From contig JAUXOM010000122.1 of NCBI GenBank assembly GCA_030682175.1, forward strand, positions 1-64,000: DNA of 64,000 nt, read 5' to 3'. Made by a program: the position numbers and the translations under genes. The notes below the pieces were generated by a model. The model was not told the DNA's origin. It was given only the letters and a program-made list of their open reading frames with translations, and made no database searches. The stretch comes from Rhodocyclaceae bacterium. GTDB lineage: Bacteria; Pseudomonadota; Gammaproteobacteria; Burkholderiales; Rhodocyclaceae. This document shows positions 43,227 through 52,342 of the stretch, piece by piece (the first letter of the stretch is position 1; each line of letters begins with the position of its first letter).

Positions 43227-43909
43227 GAATGGCCGATGGGGCTGTACTTTGCCCGAAGGACATACTGGTAGGCTATGAATTCACGAAGAGGGGCAAACGG
43301 CGCGAATGGACCAAGATACCTTTGCACAGCCCTGTTGATCAAGCCCCCACCCCGATCGCCGACTCGCAGCGTGTAACTTTCTGCCACGACGTAAATGCCA
43401 GCGGATTGAAGCAGCTGCCGGGCATCCTTGAGGGTGAACCAGCGTAAATGGGTGCTGTCGAAAATGCCGCGCTCGCGACGCGGAAAAGTGCCAGAAATGT
43501 AGATGGAGAACAGCGCAGAATGGTGACGAATATTGGGCATGCTGATGACCAGCGAACCATCTTCTGCCAGAAAATTTGACAAATACTGCAACAGATTTTC
43601 TGGGGCTACGAGGTGTTCGAGGACATCCGCTGCCACAATGCAATCGAACGTTTCACCGGTAAATTGGGCAAGACAATCAGGTTGGTTAAGATCGCCCAAA
43701 ATAACCTTGTCCAAGCGGGTTGCTGCTGTGTTCACCAAGTTTGCGGAATATTCTATTCCGCAAACACGGCGGCTGGGTCTATGGTGTTTCAGTGCTACCC
43801 CCAGGCTGCCATCGCTGCACCCAAGATCAAGTACTACCTGTGCGGTGTCGGGGACCAGCGCACAGACATCGGTACGGGGTGTTGTATAGGCGGCGATGCG
43901 GTTCATCAT
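43223..43909 (-). CDS. Class I SAM-dependent methyltransferase
   Basis: 228 residues. Motif I is [20 protein letters not shown], followed by [19 protein letters not shown] and [20 protein letters not shown], then [19 protein letters not shown]: a typical small-molecule/sugar methyltransferase of the Methyltransf_23 kind. ATG at 43909 overlaps the UXS stop by four bases, and its own stop overlaps the downstream glycosyltransferase start by four bases. It probably methylates a nucleotide sugar or a residue of the nascent repeat. Confidence 0.88.
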   Translation of the reverse strand: MMNRIAAYTTPRTDVCALVPDTAQVVLDLGCSDGSLGVALKHHRPSRRVCGIEYSANLVNTAATRLDKVILGDLNQPDCLAQFTGETFDCIVAADVLEHLVAPENLLQYLSNFLAEDGSLVISMPNIRHHSALFSIYISGTFPRRERGIFDSTHLRWFTLKDARQLLQSAGIYVVAESYTLRVGDRGGGLINRAVQRYLGPFAPFAPLREFIAYQYVLRAKYSPIGHS

Positions 43910-44868
43910 GAGTTCGCCTTGCCTTTGTTAGCGACAAGCCCGGCAAAGTGCTGGATGGTTTTCTGCAGCCCGTCTTCGAGACGCGTAGTTGCCTGCCAGC
44001 CAAGTTTTTCGTGCGCCAAGCGGGTATCTGGTTTTCGCTGCTTCGGGTCGTCAATGGGAAGCTCGCGGTAAATAATGTCGGATTTCGAGCCGGTCAGGCG
44101 AATGATTGTCTGCGCAAGTTCGCTCATCTTGTATTCGTCGGGGTTGCCGATGTTGATCGGTCCGGTGCATTCGTCCGGGCTGTTCATCATGCGCACCATG
44201 GCTTCGATCAGGTCGTCGACATAACAAAACGAGCGTGACTGGGTGCCGTCGCCGTAAAGGGTAATCGGCTGCCCGGTCAGCGCCTGGACGATGAAATTGC
44301 TGACCACCCGGCCATCGTTGGGATGCATGCGCGGGCCATAGGTGTTGAAGATGCGGGCCACCTTGATGCGCAACCGGTGCTGGCGGTGATAATCGAAAAA
44401 CAAGGTTTCCGCACAGCGTTTCCCTTCGTCGTAGCAACTGCGTGGGCCGATCGGATTGACTCTACCCCAGTAGCTTTCGGGCTGGGGGTGAACTTCCGGG
44501 TCTCCATATACCTCGCTGGTGGAGGCCTGCAGAATCCTTGCCTTGAGCCGTTTGGCCAGCCCCAGCATGTTGATGGCGCCATGTACGCTGGTTTTGGTGG
44601 TTTGCACTGGATCGTGCTGATAATGTATCGGGGAAGCTGGGCAGGCCAGATTGTAGATCTCGTCGACCTCGACATACAGCGGGAAAGTAACGTCGTGACG
44701 CATCAACTCGAAATGCGGGTGACCTAGCAAATGCTCGACGTTTGTCCGTGTCCCCGTGAAAAAATTATCCACGCAAAGCACCTCATGGCCTTCGGCCAAC
44801 AAACGCTCGCAGAGATGAGAGCCAAGAAAACCGGCCCCGCCTGTCACCAGTGTCCTGATGTTGTTCAT
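43906..44868 (-). CDS. uxs: UDP-glucuronate decarboxylase (UXS)
   Basis: 320 residues of extended SDR type. [20 protein letters not shown] is the NAD-binding motif; [20 protein letters not shown] is the UXS signature loop; the catalytic Ser/Tyr/Lys appear in [20 protein letters not shown] and [40 protein letters not shown] completes the pattern. The enzyme converts UDP-glucuronate to UDP-xylose (or the 4-keto intermediate), supplying a pentose for the polysaccharide. It lies nine bases downstream of the glycosyltransferase gene in the same operon. Confidence 0.94.
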   Translation of the reverse strand: MNNIRTLVTGGAGFLGSHLCERLLAEGHEVLCVDNFFTGTRTNVEHLLGHPHFELMRHDVTFPLYVEVDEIYNLACPASPIHYQHDPVQTTKTSVHGAINMLGLAKRLKARILQASTSEVYGDPEVHPQPESYWGRVNPIGPRSCYDEGKRCAETLFFDYHRQHRLRIKVARIFNTYGPRMHPNDGRVVSNFIVQALTGQPITLYGDGTQSRSFCYVDDLIEAMVRMMNSPDECTGPINIGNPDEYKMSELAQTIIRLTGSKSDIIYRELPIDDPKQRKPDTRLAHEKLGWQATTRLEDGLQKTIQHFAGLVANKGKANS

Positions 44869-44877
44869 GAGTGCTCC

Positions 44878-46032
44878 TTATCGAGCGAGCCGGTTTCGAA
44901 ATTGATCGGCGATTTGCTGTACCAGACGGTCCCAATCATGAAGCTCGGCTTGATTTTGTCTGGCCTGGATGGCAGCAGGCGAATTGGCCCCGCTGCTTAG
45001 CGCGTTGTCCAAGGCGGTTTCCCATTCTTCTGCACTATGGGCGATGCTGACCAGCGGTTCCAGGCCTGCCACGGAATCGATCGCCGCGGTAACGACAGGG
45101 CGTCCGGTGGCCAGATATTCGTTGAGCTTGAGTGGGTAAATGAAGTTCGTGTAATCACAGACTTCGTAGCACATCATGCATACGTCCATCGCCTGCATGT
45201 AGGCGGGTAGCTCTGCGAGCTGACGGTTGCCGGTCAGGTATACATTGGGCAGGCCTTCGAGTTGGTCGAGCAGGCTGGCCTTTGGGCCAAGATAACCTTT
45301 CGGCCCGACCAGCACAAAAGACCAATCGGGTCGCCGCTTGGCCAGTTGATGCAGCAACCCGATATCCAGTTGCGACTTGATTACGCCGACATAGCCCATT
45401 CTCGGCTGCGGGATGGCGGCAATATCCTCCGGTGCGGGGGCGGGTGTTGCATGCGCAGCATATTCCACCCCATTCGGCACATGCATCGTATGGGGGTTGA
45501 TCCCCCCCTTTTTTTCGAGCAATTTGCGCGAATGGATGATCACTTGGTCCACACGCTGAATGAGCGCAACCTCGCGTGGATCATTCGGAAGGTCTTCCAT
45601 CGAAAACCGATATTCGTCGTCGATGTGATAGCAACTGAGATCGGCGTCGATTGCATCCCGCGCCCAATCGAATTCCGGTCGCCATAGATACAGTACGATT
45701 TTGTCGCAGCCGCGCTGGCGCAGCTTGGCACAGGCCAGTTTGACGCGCTGTTTCCTGATCCAATCACCCAGTGCTTCAGGCCGGTAAACCTCCGGCAACC
45801 AGCGGCCGGGATCGTAAATATCGATGCCGAATTCCTCAGGTGATCTCATTTGAATGGCAGCATCCCGTGCTTTGTTGGACAGCCAGTAATTCCGCCACCC
45901 TGCTGCCGGTTCTATCCAGACAACTTCGAAGTGACGTGCCAGTCGACCGAGGACATGATGGCGTGGCATCCAGATTCCTTGCCAATTGTCTGGTATGACA
46001 CCAATTACACCAATCCTGTTGTTTGCGGGCAT
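44878..46032 (-). CDS. Glycosyltransferase family 1 (TuaH-like)
   Basis: 384 residues from ATG 46032, where the conserved part begins (MPANNRIGVIGVIPDNWQGI). The frame remains open to an ATG at 46110, but the extra 26 residues look non-conserved and neither start has a strong Shine-Dalgarno. The protein includes DKIVLYLWRPEFDWARDAID, RMGYVGVIKSQLDIGLLHQL and donor-half YTNFIYPLKLNEYLATGRPV. It is the first gene of the minus-strand operon ending with the flippase, and it is divergent from the glycosyltransferase at 46130. Confidence 0.85.
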   Translation of the reverse strand: MPANNRIGVIGVIPDNWQGIWMPRHHVLGRLARHFEVVWIEPAAGWRNYWLSNKARDAAIQMRSPEEFGIDIYDPGRWLPEVYRPEALGDWIRKQRVKLACAKLRQRGCDKIVLYLWRPEFDWARDAIDADLSCYHIDDEYRFSMEDLPNDPREVALIQRVDQVIIHSRKLLEKKGGINPHTMHVPNGVEYAAHATPAPAPEDIAAIPQPRMGYVGVIKSQLDIGLLHQLAKRRPDWSFVLVGPKGYLGPKASLLDQLEGLPNVYLTGNRQLAELPAYMQAMDVCMMCYEVCDYTNFIYPLKLNEYLATGRPVVTAAIDSVAGLEPLVSIAHSAEEWETALDNALSSGANSPAAIQARQNQAELHDWDRLVQQIADQFRNRLAR

Positions 46033-46129
46033 CGGGAAGCTTGCTGGCGGAGTGTCGGGGTGAGGGCGATTGTAGCCATATAATCCAGCAGGTTGTGGGT
46101 CGCTTGCCATTCGAATGGACTGAAACTAA

Positions 46130-47374
46130 ATGCGCCGTATCCTTATGATCGCCTACCACTTCCCGCCGTTGGCGGGTAGCAGCGGTATTCAGCGGACGCT
46201 TCGTTTTGTGCAGCATCTGCCTTCGTTTGGCTGGGAGCCCTTGGTGCTGACAGTGATGCCACAGGCCTACGAACGAACCAGCGCCGATCTGATGGGTGAT
46301 GTGCCGGCCGGGACGATCGTCGAGCGGGCTTTTGCGCTCGATACGGCTAGGCACCTGGCTGTGAATGGTCGTTATGCAGGTTGGATGGCGCGGCCGGACC
46401 GCTGGCGCAGCTGGCAGTTTGCCGGCGTATGGCAGGGCATGCGCATGATTGAGCGTTACCGGCCGGATGCTATCTGGTCGACCTATCCGATCCCCACGGC
46501 GCATGTGATCAGTTCTGCGCTGCATCGCCGTAGTCGTTTGCCATGGATTGCGGATTTTCGTGATCCGATGGCGCAAGCGGGCTATCCAGCCGATCCCTTG
46601 ACCTGGAAAAGTTTCAAGGCGATCGAAATGAATGCGGTTAGCAATGCGAGCTTCTCCACCTTCACTACACCAAGTGCAGCAGAGGACTACCGTAAGCGGT
46701 ATCCAGAAGCGCGCGAGCGGATCGTCGTGCTGGAAAACGGCTACGACGAAGAGAGTTTTGCTGCCGTCTCGCCAGCGCCGACTTTGGCGCTGAATCCCGG
46801 CGCGATAACGCTTTTGCATAGTGGTATCGTTTATCCGGAGGAGCGTGATCCCACTCAATTGTTTGCGGCGTTGCAGCGGCTGGTAAAGTCGGGGCAACTG
46901 CGCGCGGGAGAGTTGAAAATTCGCTTTCGCGCGCCGGTGCATGACAATCTGCTGCAAACGCTCGCACAGCAGTTTGGTGTGGCGGAGTTCATCGAGATCC
47001 TGCCGCCGCTACCTTACCGCGAGGCACTTCTGGAAATGTTGCGTGCGGATGCTTTGTTGGTCATGCAGGCTGCCAATTGCAACGCGCAGATTCCGGCCAA
47101 GATTTACGAATACTTGCGCGCTGGCCGGCCTATCATTGGGCTGACCGATCCGGCAGGGGATACTGCCGGCGTATTGAGAGATGCCGGCATTGATGCTTTG
47201 GCGCAAATCGATTCCGCCGACGAAATCGCCGCGCTGTTACCTGGATTCATTCGGGCGGTAAAGGAAGGAAGGGCACTACTGGCAGATCGAAATTTTGTTG
47301 CGAAGGCGTCGCGCAGTGGCAGGACGGCCGCGCTGGCGCGGTTGTTGTCGAAATCGATTGAGGGAGCCATTTAA
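46130..47374 (+). CDS. Glycosyltransferase family 4 with inserted repeat peptide
   Basis: 414 residues. ILMIAYHFPPLAGSSGIQRT is a classic acceptor-side opening, followed by WIADFRDPMAQAGYPADPLT. After ENGYDEESF, in the linker between the two Rossmann domains, the peptide AVSPAPTLALNPGA is encoded by a copy of the dispersed element. The donor half (YLRAGRPIIGLTDPAGDTAG) is intact. It begins the short plus-strand pair with the TPR protein and is divergent from the gene at 46032. The donor sugar is unknown. Confidence 0.9.
   Translation: MRRILMIAYHFPPLAGSSGIQRTLRFVQHLPSFGWEPLVLTVMPQAYERTSADLMGDVPAGTIVERAFALDTARHLAVNGRYAGWMARPDRWRSWQFAGVWQGMRMIERYRPDAIWSTYPIPTAHVISSALHRRSRLPWIADFRDPMAQAGYPADPLTWKSFKAIEMNAVSNASFSTFTTPSAAEDYRKRYPEARERIVVLENGYDEESFAAVSPAPTLALNPGAITLLHSGIVYPEERDPTQLFAALQRLVKSGQLRAGELKIRFRAPVHDNLLQTLAQQFGVAEFIEILPPLPYREALLEMLRADALLVMQAANCNAQIPAKIYEYLRAGRPIIGLTDPAGDTAGVLRDAGIDALAQIDSADEIAALLPGFIRAVKEGRALLADRNFVAKASRSGRTAALARLLSKSIEGAI
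46763..46785 (-). repeat. Dispersed 23-bp element, copy 9
   Basis: One mismatch from consensus. It encodes AVSPAPTL in the inter-domain linker of the glycosyltransferase. Confidence 0.85.
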
Positions 47375-48088
47375 ATGGAGTGGGACAAGTACAGACGCCT
47401 TTGCTGCATCGTTATCTTCGGAATGACCATATCGAGCACTGCGGTTGCCCAAGGAAACTGCGGCAATCTCAACGAGGGATACGGTCCTTTCGACTATCGA
47501 ACGCAAAAACATGAGCTAAAAATTGTCGAAGGTGCTCACTTCCTTCCCTTTGTTGAAAACCTGAGTCGTGGAAATACTTCTACCACACCAGGTGGCGATA
47601 TCGATTACACCCTTCGAGCCTCCCCCAATCATCATCGTGCTTTGCTGGCAATGATGAAGTTGTCCAGCAAGGAAAAAAGAGATAAGCCGATAGGGGCCCG
47701 CTATACGATTGCTTGTTGGCTTGATCGCGCCGAGCGTTTTGCGCCGGATGATGCAATGGTGAAAACCATTTACGGCACTTTTTTGCTACAGAAGGGGAAA
47801 GCCGATGAGGGTGTAAAAAAACTGGAGGAAGCGCTAGTAATGGCCGGCGACAATGCCAATATCCACTACAACCTCGGTCTGGCCTATGTCGACCTCAAGG
47901 ATTACGACAAGGCGCTCGCCAGTGCACACAAGGCTTATCAGTTGGGTTTCCCGTTACCCGGCCTGCGTAACAAGTTGGAAAGGGTTGGCCAGTGGCGCGA
48001 CCTGCCACCGAAAGTGGTGGCTACTGATGAAGCTCCGGCAAAGCCTTCTGAGGCAACAGAACCCGAGGCGGGAAAAAAGGCGGATTAA
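47375..48088 (+). CDS. TPR-repeat secreted protein
   Basis: 237 residues. A signal peptide is likely (CCIVIFGMTISSTAVAQGNC, cleavage before GNC or QGN). The N-terminal section contains NLNEGYGPFDYRTQKHELKI and VEGAHFLPFVENLSRG, which I recognise only as a conserved type found next to polysaccharide clusters. The C-terminal part has two TPRs (KTIYGTFLLQKGKADEGVKK; NIHYNLGLAYVDLKDYDKAL) and an acidic Ala/Pro/Glu tail. The function may be in periplasmic assembly. Its ATG directly follows the glycosyltransferase stop. The 3' end overlaps the convergent gene by four bases. Confidence 0.8.
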   Translation: MEWDKYRRLCCIVIFGMTISSTAVAQGNCGNLNEGYGPFDYRTQKHELKIVEGAHFLPFVENLSRGNTSTTPGGDIDYTLRASPNHHRALLAMMKLSSKEKRDKPIGARYTIACWLDRAERFAPDDAMVKTIYGTFLLQKGKADEGVKKLEEALVMAGDNANIHYNLGLAYVDLKDYDKALASAHKAYQLGFPLPGLRNKLERVGQWRDLPPKVVATDEAPAKPSEATEPEAGKKAD

Positions 48089-51000
48089 CTGCTTTTCTGC
48101 CGCCAGGCATGAAGCTTGGTTATGAGCGCGGATCGATATGTTGTCAGGTGGTAGAGAGCGCGTTTGTTCTCGGACCAGCGCGTGTGCCATTCCATGATTT
48201 TGCCGTAAAACTCGATGCGCTTGAATTTCCCGGAATCGAACAGTTCGCGAAATTCGTCATGCCGCATCAGCGTCGAGGGTGAAACGGTCTTGTAGGTTTC
48301 ATCGTAGGCGGTTTTCAGGATGACGATGCGGTCGCCTGCCTCGATGCAGAGATCCATGGCGACGACTTTGTCGTTAAAGCGGTATCGGTAGATGCGGCCC
48401 CGGCCTTGGGCGCAGAGGTTTTCGAGCATCTTGCGGTAGAAGCGGCCTTGCGCGTTGTCAGGATGTACAGCGGTGCCATCCTTGCCTTTCCAGCCGGCAC
48501 TTTCGAGTACGCCGTAGTCTTCGATGGCTTGGGCGACCGCTGCGGGTTGCGTCAGGCATTCGATGCTAAGCGTGACATTCTCGGTTTGCAGCTTGGTGCG
48601 CTGCTTGCGCGTATTGGTCTTGAGGTTTTTGCCGCGCGCTTCCCAATAGGTGTCGAAGGCTTGGTCGATATCGACCCAGGCGGTGTCGATGTAGTCCATC
48701 GTTTTGATGCAGGGTTCTTCCTCTGGGCGCGGCTGGAACAGTGGGTCGATTTGTGTGAGGCTGAGATTGAGATTGAAGCCCGGCAGGGCGCGCAATAAAG
48801 ACTTGGCCAATTCCGCCGGGCTGTCATCGGTGCGCGATATCCATGCGCCCAGCGGCAGTTGGGAAGGCTGGAAGGTTTGCCAGATGCCAAAGCGACGTTT
48901 GGTGAGGATGGCGGCGGCGCAGGGTTTCCCGTCTTCGCTGCCGAAGGCCAGCAGTTCCTGGCCGGTGCCGAATTCTTCGATCAAAGGCTTGAGGAAGCCG
49001 CTTTCAAGGAAAGGCAGGTTGGCGCAATTCCGTTGCAGAGCATCCCACTGCGTGGTTTGGGCGTCGAATTGACTGATCGGAAAGAGTTGCCAGTGGGTAT
49101 GCATGGGTTTCGATTGTTGTGTCATGGCCATGGCCTTGCGCAGGATTCTGCCGACAATTTCCTTGCCCAGCAGGCCGAGCCCGATGATCGAGGCTGGATT
49201 GTAAGCAACGATGCCCCAGCGTTCTCGCCGGTGGTTCATCCAGAGTTTCTTGTGGTCGTCGTCGCCGATCAGGTAATCGACTTCTTGTACCTTGTCGCGG
49301 TCGATGACGTGTTCCATCAGGTGTGCGGTAAGCAGCGTGCCGGACGCGTGGTGGGCATGGGCTTCGTCGTAGGCCAGTTTGAAGATGCGCGCCCTGCCGG
49401 CATTGACGATCCATAGTTGGGCAGCGATGGGTTGCCCGTGCAGACTCGCGATGCCCAAGCGCAGCCAGCCCTTGTCGGCCAGCCAGCGGATCAGCCCGGG
49501 AATGAATTCCGGGTAGGGTTCTGGCTTCTTCCAACTGCGTGAATAAACGCGGTTGAAGTTGGTGATGGCGGCTTCGGCCTGGGCTGGGGCGGTGATGATT
49601 TCGAGCGTGCCGCCTTCGGCTGCAAATTTCTTGCCCTTGCGCTTGAGGGTGCTGCGCAGTTGCCCGTCGCGCTGTTCGAGGTAGGTTTTCCAGTCGCTAG
49701 CGTCTTTGAGATACCAGTTACCGAAGCAGTAGAACTTGAAGGGAATCCAGCCGCGGCTGCGCAGTGCGGTAAGCAGGGTTTTGTTGCCCGATGAAGCTGG
49801 GTCCATGGGCGCGAAGCGCATGACGTGGGCACCGCCGTGGTCACGGCTGGCGGCTTGCAGCAGCGCGGCGAGGTCAAGTTCGGCGGCCTCGGGGGCGAGG
49901 ATGGGGCTGTAGAGCGAGGTGTAGTAGTTGCCGAGGGCTTCTACCCGCCGAGCGATGCCGTGGCGGGCGAGGCGCACGGGCAGGATGGCCACGGGCTGGC
50001 CGGTGTGTTCGGCCACGTAGTAGCACACGCCGGGATCGTCGCCGAAGACGGTTTGCTGAAGGTTGGCGAACCAGCCGGCGGAGAATTCTGGGTTGTACGT
50101 TTCGGCCTGCTGGAAGAGTTGCAGGGCAGCCGGTGGCAGGGCGGTGATGCTCGGGTAGCCGTGAACCGCAAGCGGGTCGAATGCGTCAGTGTCTTTGGTG
50201 GGTGATGGCCGGCGGCGCAGGGTTTTGATAATGCCGAGCAGGCCAGCAACTAGATCATTGCGAAAAATCTGGTGGTGCGGGATGGGTCGCAGGGCGGTGG
50301 CCCATTCAGCCTGGTCGCGGGTGGCATTGGTATAGAACTCGACGATGCCGCTGCGCATCTCGGCGCAGGCGCGTTCGAGCACGGCATGCAGCAGCAGGCG
50401 ACCGGGGGCGAAGGCGGATTGCGTTTCGTCGTAGGTGGTTTTCAGGATGTTCCACATCTGTTCGTGACGGATTAAGAGGCGCGAGGCGACGAGCTGTTCG
50501 CCGGCGCGCAGTTCCATGACCAATGCCTGGCCGCTGGCGGCGAAGCGGCCGAGCATGTCGGCATAGAACTGCCCTTGCGCATTGTCGGGAGCGATGGCGG
50601 TGCCTTGCTTGCCTTTCCAGCCAGCCGATTCCAGTTGGCCGTAGCGGGCGAGGGCATCGACCAATTTGGCGGGGTCGGTGATCGTGGCGACGGTAAGCGG
50701 GCCGGTGGTTTCTTCGGCGCGGTGCTGGTAGCGGCGAATGTTGCTGATCAGATTCTTGGGGCGTGCCTGCCAATAGTGGTTGAAGTCGCCTTCGGTGGCG
50801 ACGGCCATGGTGATGGCGTGTGGGATGACGATGCGTGGCAGGCGCAGGCCGGACCAGTCGGGCGCGTAGGCCGGGTCGATGGAGAGGAGGTCGAGGCTCC
50901 AGGCATGACCGGGCAAGGCGGGCAGCAGGGTCTCGAGCAGGCGTGCGTCTTTGAGCATGACCGCGCCGGCCTGGGTTTGCGAGGGCAGAAAGAGTGACCA

Positions 51001-51222
51001 GCGGCCAAAGCTGAGTGGGTGGAGGATCAGCGCGCCGTCGATGGCGTCGGCGCCGCGGTGGACACAGAGCAGTTCGTCGCCTTTGCCGAAATGTACCAGC
51101 AGCGGGCCGATGAAGCGGCTGTCGAAGAAAGGATGGCTGCCGTACAACTCGCCGTTGAGTCGGTCCCATTCGGCGGCGAAGGCGGGGAAGTGTTCGCCGG
51201 CAGCTTTGAGTTCCCAACTCAT
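48085..51222 (-). CDS. Triple CelD/FemAB-like GNAT fusion protein
   Basis: 1045 residues, roughly three times the size of a single CelD/BcsL-type acyltransferase. Domain 1 (1-~340) and domain 3 (~700-1045) share the motif LESAGWKGKxGTAxxPDNAQ, then ILKTTYDET / ILKTAYDET. Domain 2 (~355-695) is more divergent (LEQRDGQLRSTLKRKGKKF, RIFKLAYDEAHAHHASGTLL). An internal Met at residue 700 (MTQQSKPMHTHWQLF) looks like a former start codon. Such proteins are thought to transfer acyl or aminoacyl groups to polysaccharide precursors. It is the last gene of a six-gene operon with the ATP-grasp, aminotransferase, beta-helix and toxin-antitoxin genes. Confidence 0.82.
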   Translation of the reverse strand: MSWELKAAGEHFPAFAAEWDRLNGELYGSHPFFDSRFIGPLLVHFGKGDELLCVHRGADAIDGALILHPLSFGRWSLFLPSQTQAGAVMLKDARLLETLLPALPGHAWSLDLLSIDPAYAPDWSGLRLPRIVIPHAITMAVATEGDFNHYWQARPKNLISNIRRYQHRAEETTGPLTVATITDPAKLVDALARYGQLESAGWKGKQGTAIAPDNAQGQFYADMLGRFAASGQALVMELRAGEQLVASRLLIRHEQMWNILKTTYDETQSAFAPGRLLLHAVLERACAEMRSGIVEFYTNATRDQAEWATALRPIPHHQIFRNDLVAGLLGIIKTLRRRPSPTKDTDAFDPLAVHGYPSITALPPAALQLFQQAETYNPEFSAGWFANLQQTVFGDDPGVCYYVAEHTGQPVAILPVRLARHGIARRVEALGNYYTSLYSPILAPEAAELDLAALLQAASRDHGGAHVMRFAPMDPASSGNKTLLTALRSRGWIPFKFYCFGNWYLKDASDWKTYLEQRDGQLRSTLKRKGKKFAAEGGTLEIITAPAQAEAAITNFNRVYSRSWKKPEPYPEFIPGLIRWLADKGWLRLGIASLHGQPIAAQLWIVNAGRARIFKLAYDEAHAHHASGTLLTAHLMEHVIDRDKVQEVDYLIGDDDHKKLWMNHRRERWGIVAYNPASIIGLGLLGKEIVGRILRKAMAMTQQSKPMHTHWQLFPISQFDAQTTQWDALQRNCANLPFLESGFLKPLIEEFGTGQELLAFGSEDGKPCAAAILTKRRFGIWQTFQPSQLPLGAWISRTDDSPAELAKSLLRALPGFNLNLSLTQIDPLFQPRPEEEPCIKTMDYIDTAWVDIDQAFDTYWEARGKNLKTNTRKQRTKLQTENVTLSIECLTQPAAVAQAIEDYGVLESAGWKGKDGTAVHPDNAQGRFYRKMLENLCAQGRGRIYRYRFNDKVVAMDLCIEAGDRIVILKTAYDETYKTVSPSTLMRHDEFRELFDSGKFKRIEFYGKIMEWHTRWSENKRALYHLTTYRSALITKLHAWRQKSS

Positions 51223-51226
51223 CCGG

Positions 51227-52342
51227 TTATGCGCGCCATCCCGCCAGCGCCGACTTTGCAGCAGCCTGACGTTCTTCAGTCAACGTTTGCAGGCCATGTT
51301 TCAGCCTTTCGTCCATCATGCCACGGTGGTTGATTGCCTGTGGCACGGCGAGTTCGGATTCCGTATTCAGCTCGATGATCACGGGACCCGAAGGTGTCAG
51401 GGCTACATCCCAATTCTGGATGCCCAAGCCGGGGAAGTGGCGCGTGGCATCTCTGACCAGGACGATGGCGGACTCCCAGTCGGGAAGTCGAAAACCGATC
51501 AGCGGCATGCCCGTGTCGGGGTGCCGCTCGATGGCGCCTTCCGGCCCAATACGACGAATCGCATGGGTAATGACGCCCTGTTGGGTGTCGATGGCGGCCA
51601 GCAGGTTGCCATAGTCGCCATGGGAAAAGTTGTCGAGCATGTTGCGGCCGGTGACGATTTTGAGAAAGGCCGTATGGATGACGCTTTCTTGCCGTGAGAC
51701 GAGGCAGATCATCCGTATGCAGCAAATCGCGGTGCTGCCGGTCAGTTCCTGGATGGCCGGATGGGTTGCGGCGCATTCCTGGAACAGCATGCCCTGAAAG
51801 GGGAGGAACTCGAAGGGAGCGAAGAACTTCCCGAACTCGACCGAGGTGCCATCCAGCAACTGGACATGCGTGCCGTCGAAGCCGGCGAGACCGGAAACGC
51901 CGCGGCCATAACCGGCCGAAATCGGTTTGACGAAAACCGGATAGGTTGTCGAGGCCAGGAAGCTGCGAACCTCGTCGCGGGTACGAAGCAAGATTTCATT
52001 GGCGATTCGCCTGCGGTTGACCGAGTACGTCGCCAAGGGGCGCGGCATGGGGAAGCCCAGCGCATTGAGAATGATGTAGTTGATCAGCTTGTCGTTTGCC
52101 AGCACGCGCGAATGGTCACTGTTCAGGCGGCGGTCGAGTTCGGCGCTGGTGCGCCAGCCGATGAATTCCGCGCGCTTATCCGCGCTGAGTTTCGGATCCC
52201 ACAGGCCGTATTCGAAATATTCGGAGATGCCGATGCGTTGCTGGCCCAGCCGTAAAGCGAGTGCTTCTCGCAGTTGTCGGCTGACGGGTTTCCCGGTCAG
52301 GGCCTTGACGGCCTTTGCGGCGGTCAGGAAATCCATGGTCAT
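51227..52342 (-). CDS. Sugar-transfer-associated ATP-grasp protein
   Basis: 371 residues. The ATP-grasp core appears as RSFLASTTYPVFVKPISAGY and GRGVSGLAGFDGTHVQLLDG, with VIIELNTESELAVPQAINHR at the metal-binding end; this is the ATPgrasp_ST type (PF14397 as recalled), common in polysaccharide loci. It probably forms an amide bond on a sugar or sugar-linked amino acid. The last residues, AKSALAGWRA, are encoded by a copy of the dispersed element. The gene starts inside the aminotransferase stop (4-base overlap) and ends four bases before the triple-domain gene. Confidence 0.85.
   Translation of the reverse strand: MTMDFLTAAKAVKALTGKPVSRQLREALALRLGQQRIGISEYFEYGLWDPKLSADKRAEFIGWRTSAELDRRLNSDHSRVLANDKLINYIILNALGFPMPRPLATYSVNRRRIANEILLRTRDEVRSFLASTTYPVFVKPISAGYGRGVSGLAGFDGTHVQLLDGTSVEFGKFFAPFEFLPFQGMLFQECAATHPAIQELTGSTAICCIRMICLVSRQESVIHTAFLKIVTGRNMLDNFSHGDYGNLLAAIDTQQGVITHAIRRIGPEGAIERHPDTGMPLIGFRLPDWESAIVLVRDATRHFPGLGIQNWDVALTPSGPVIIELNTESELAVPQAINHRGMMDERLKHGLQTLTEERQAAAKSALAGWRA
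51235..51257 (-). repeat. Dispersed 23-bp element, copy 10
   Basis: One mismatch from consensus. It forms the last codons of the ATP-grasp gene (KSALAGW), read in a frame used by no other copy. Confidence 0.85.
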
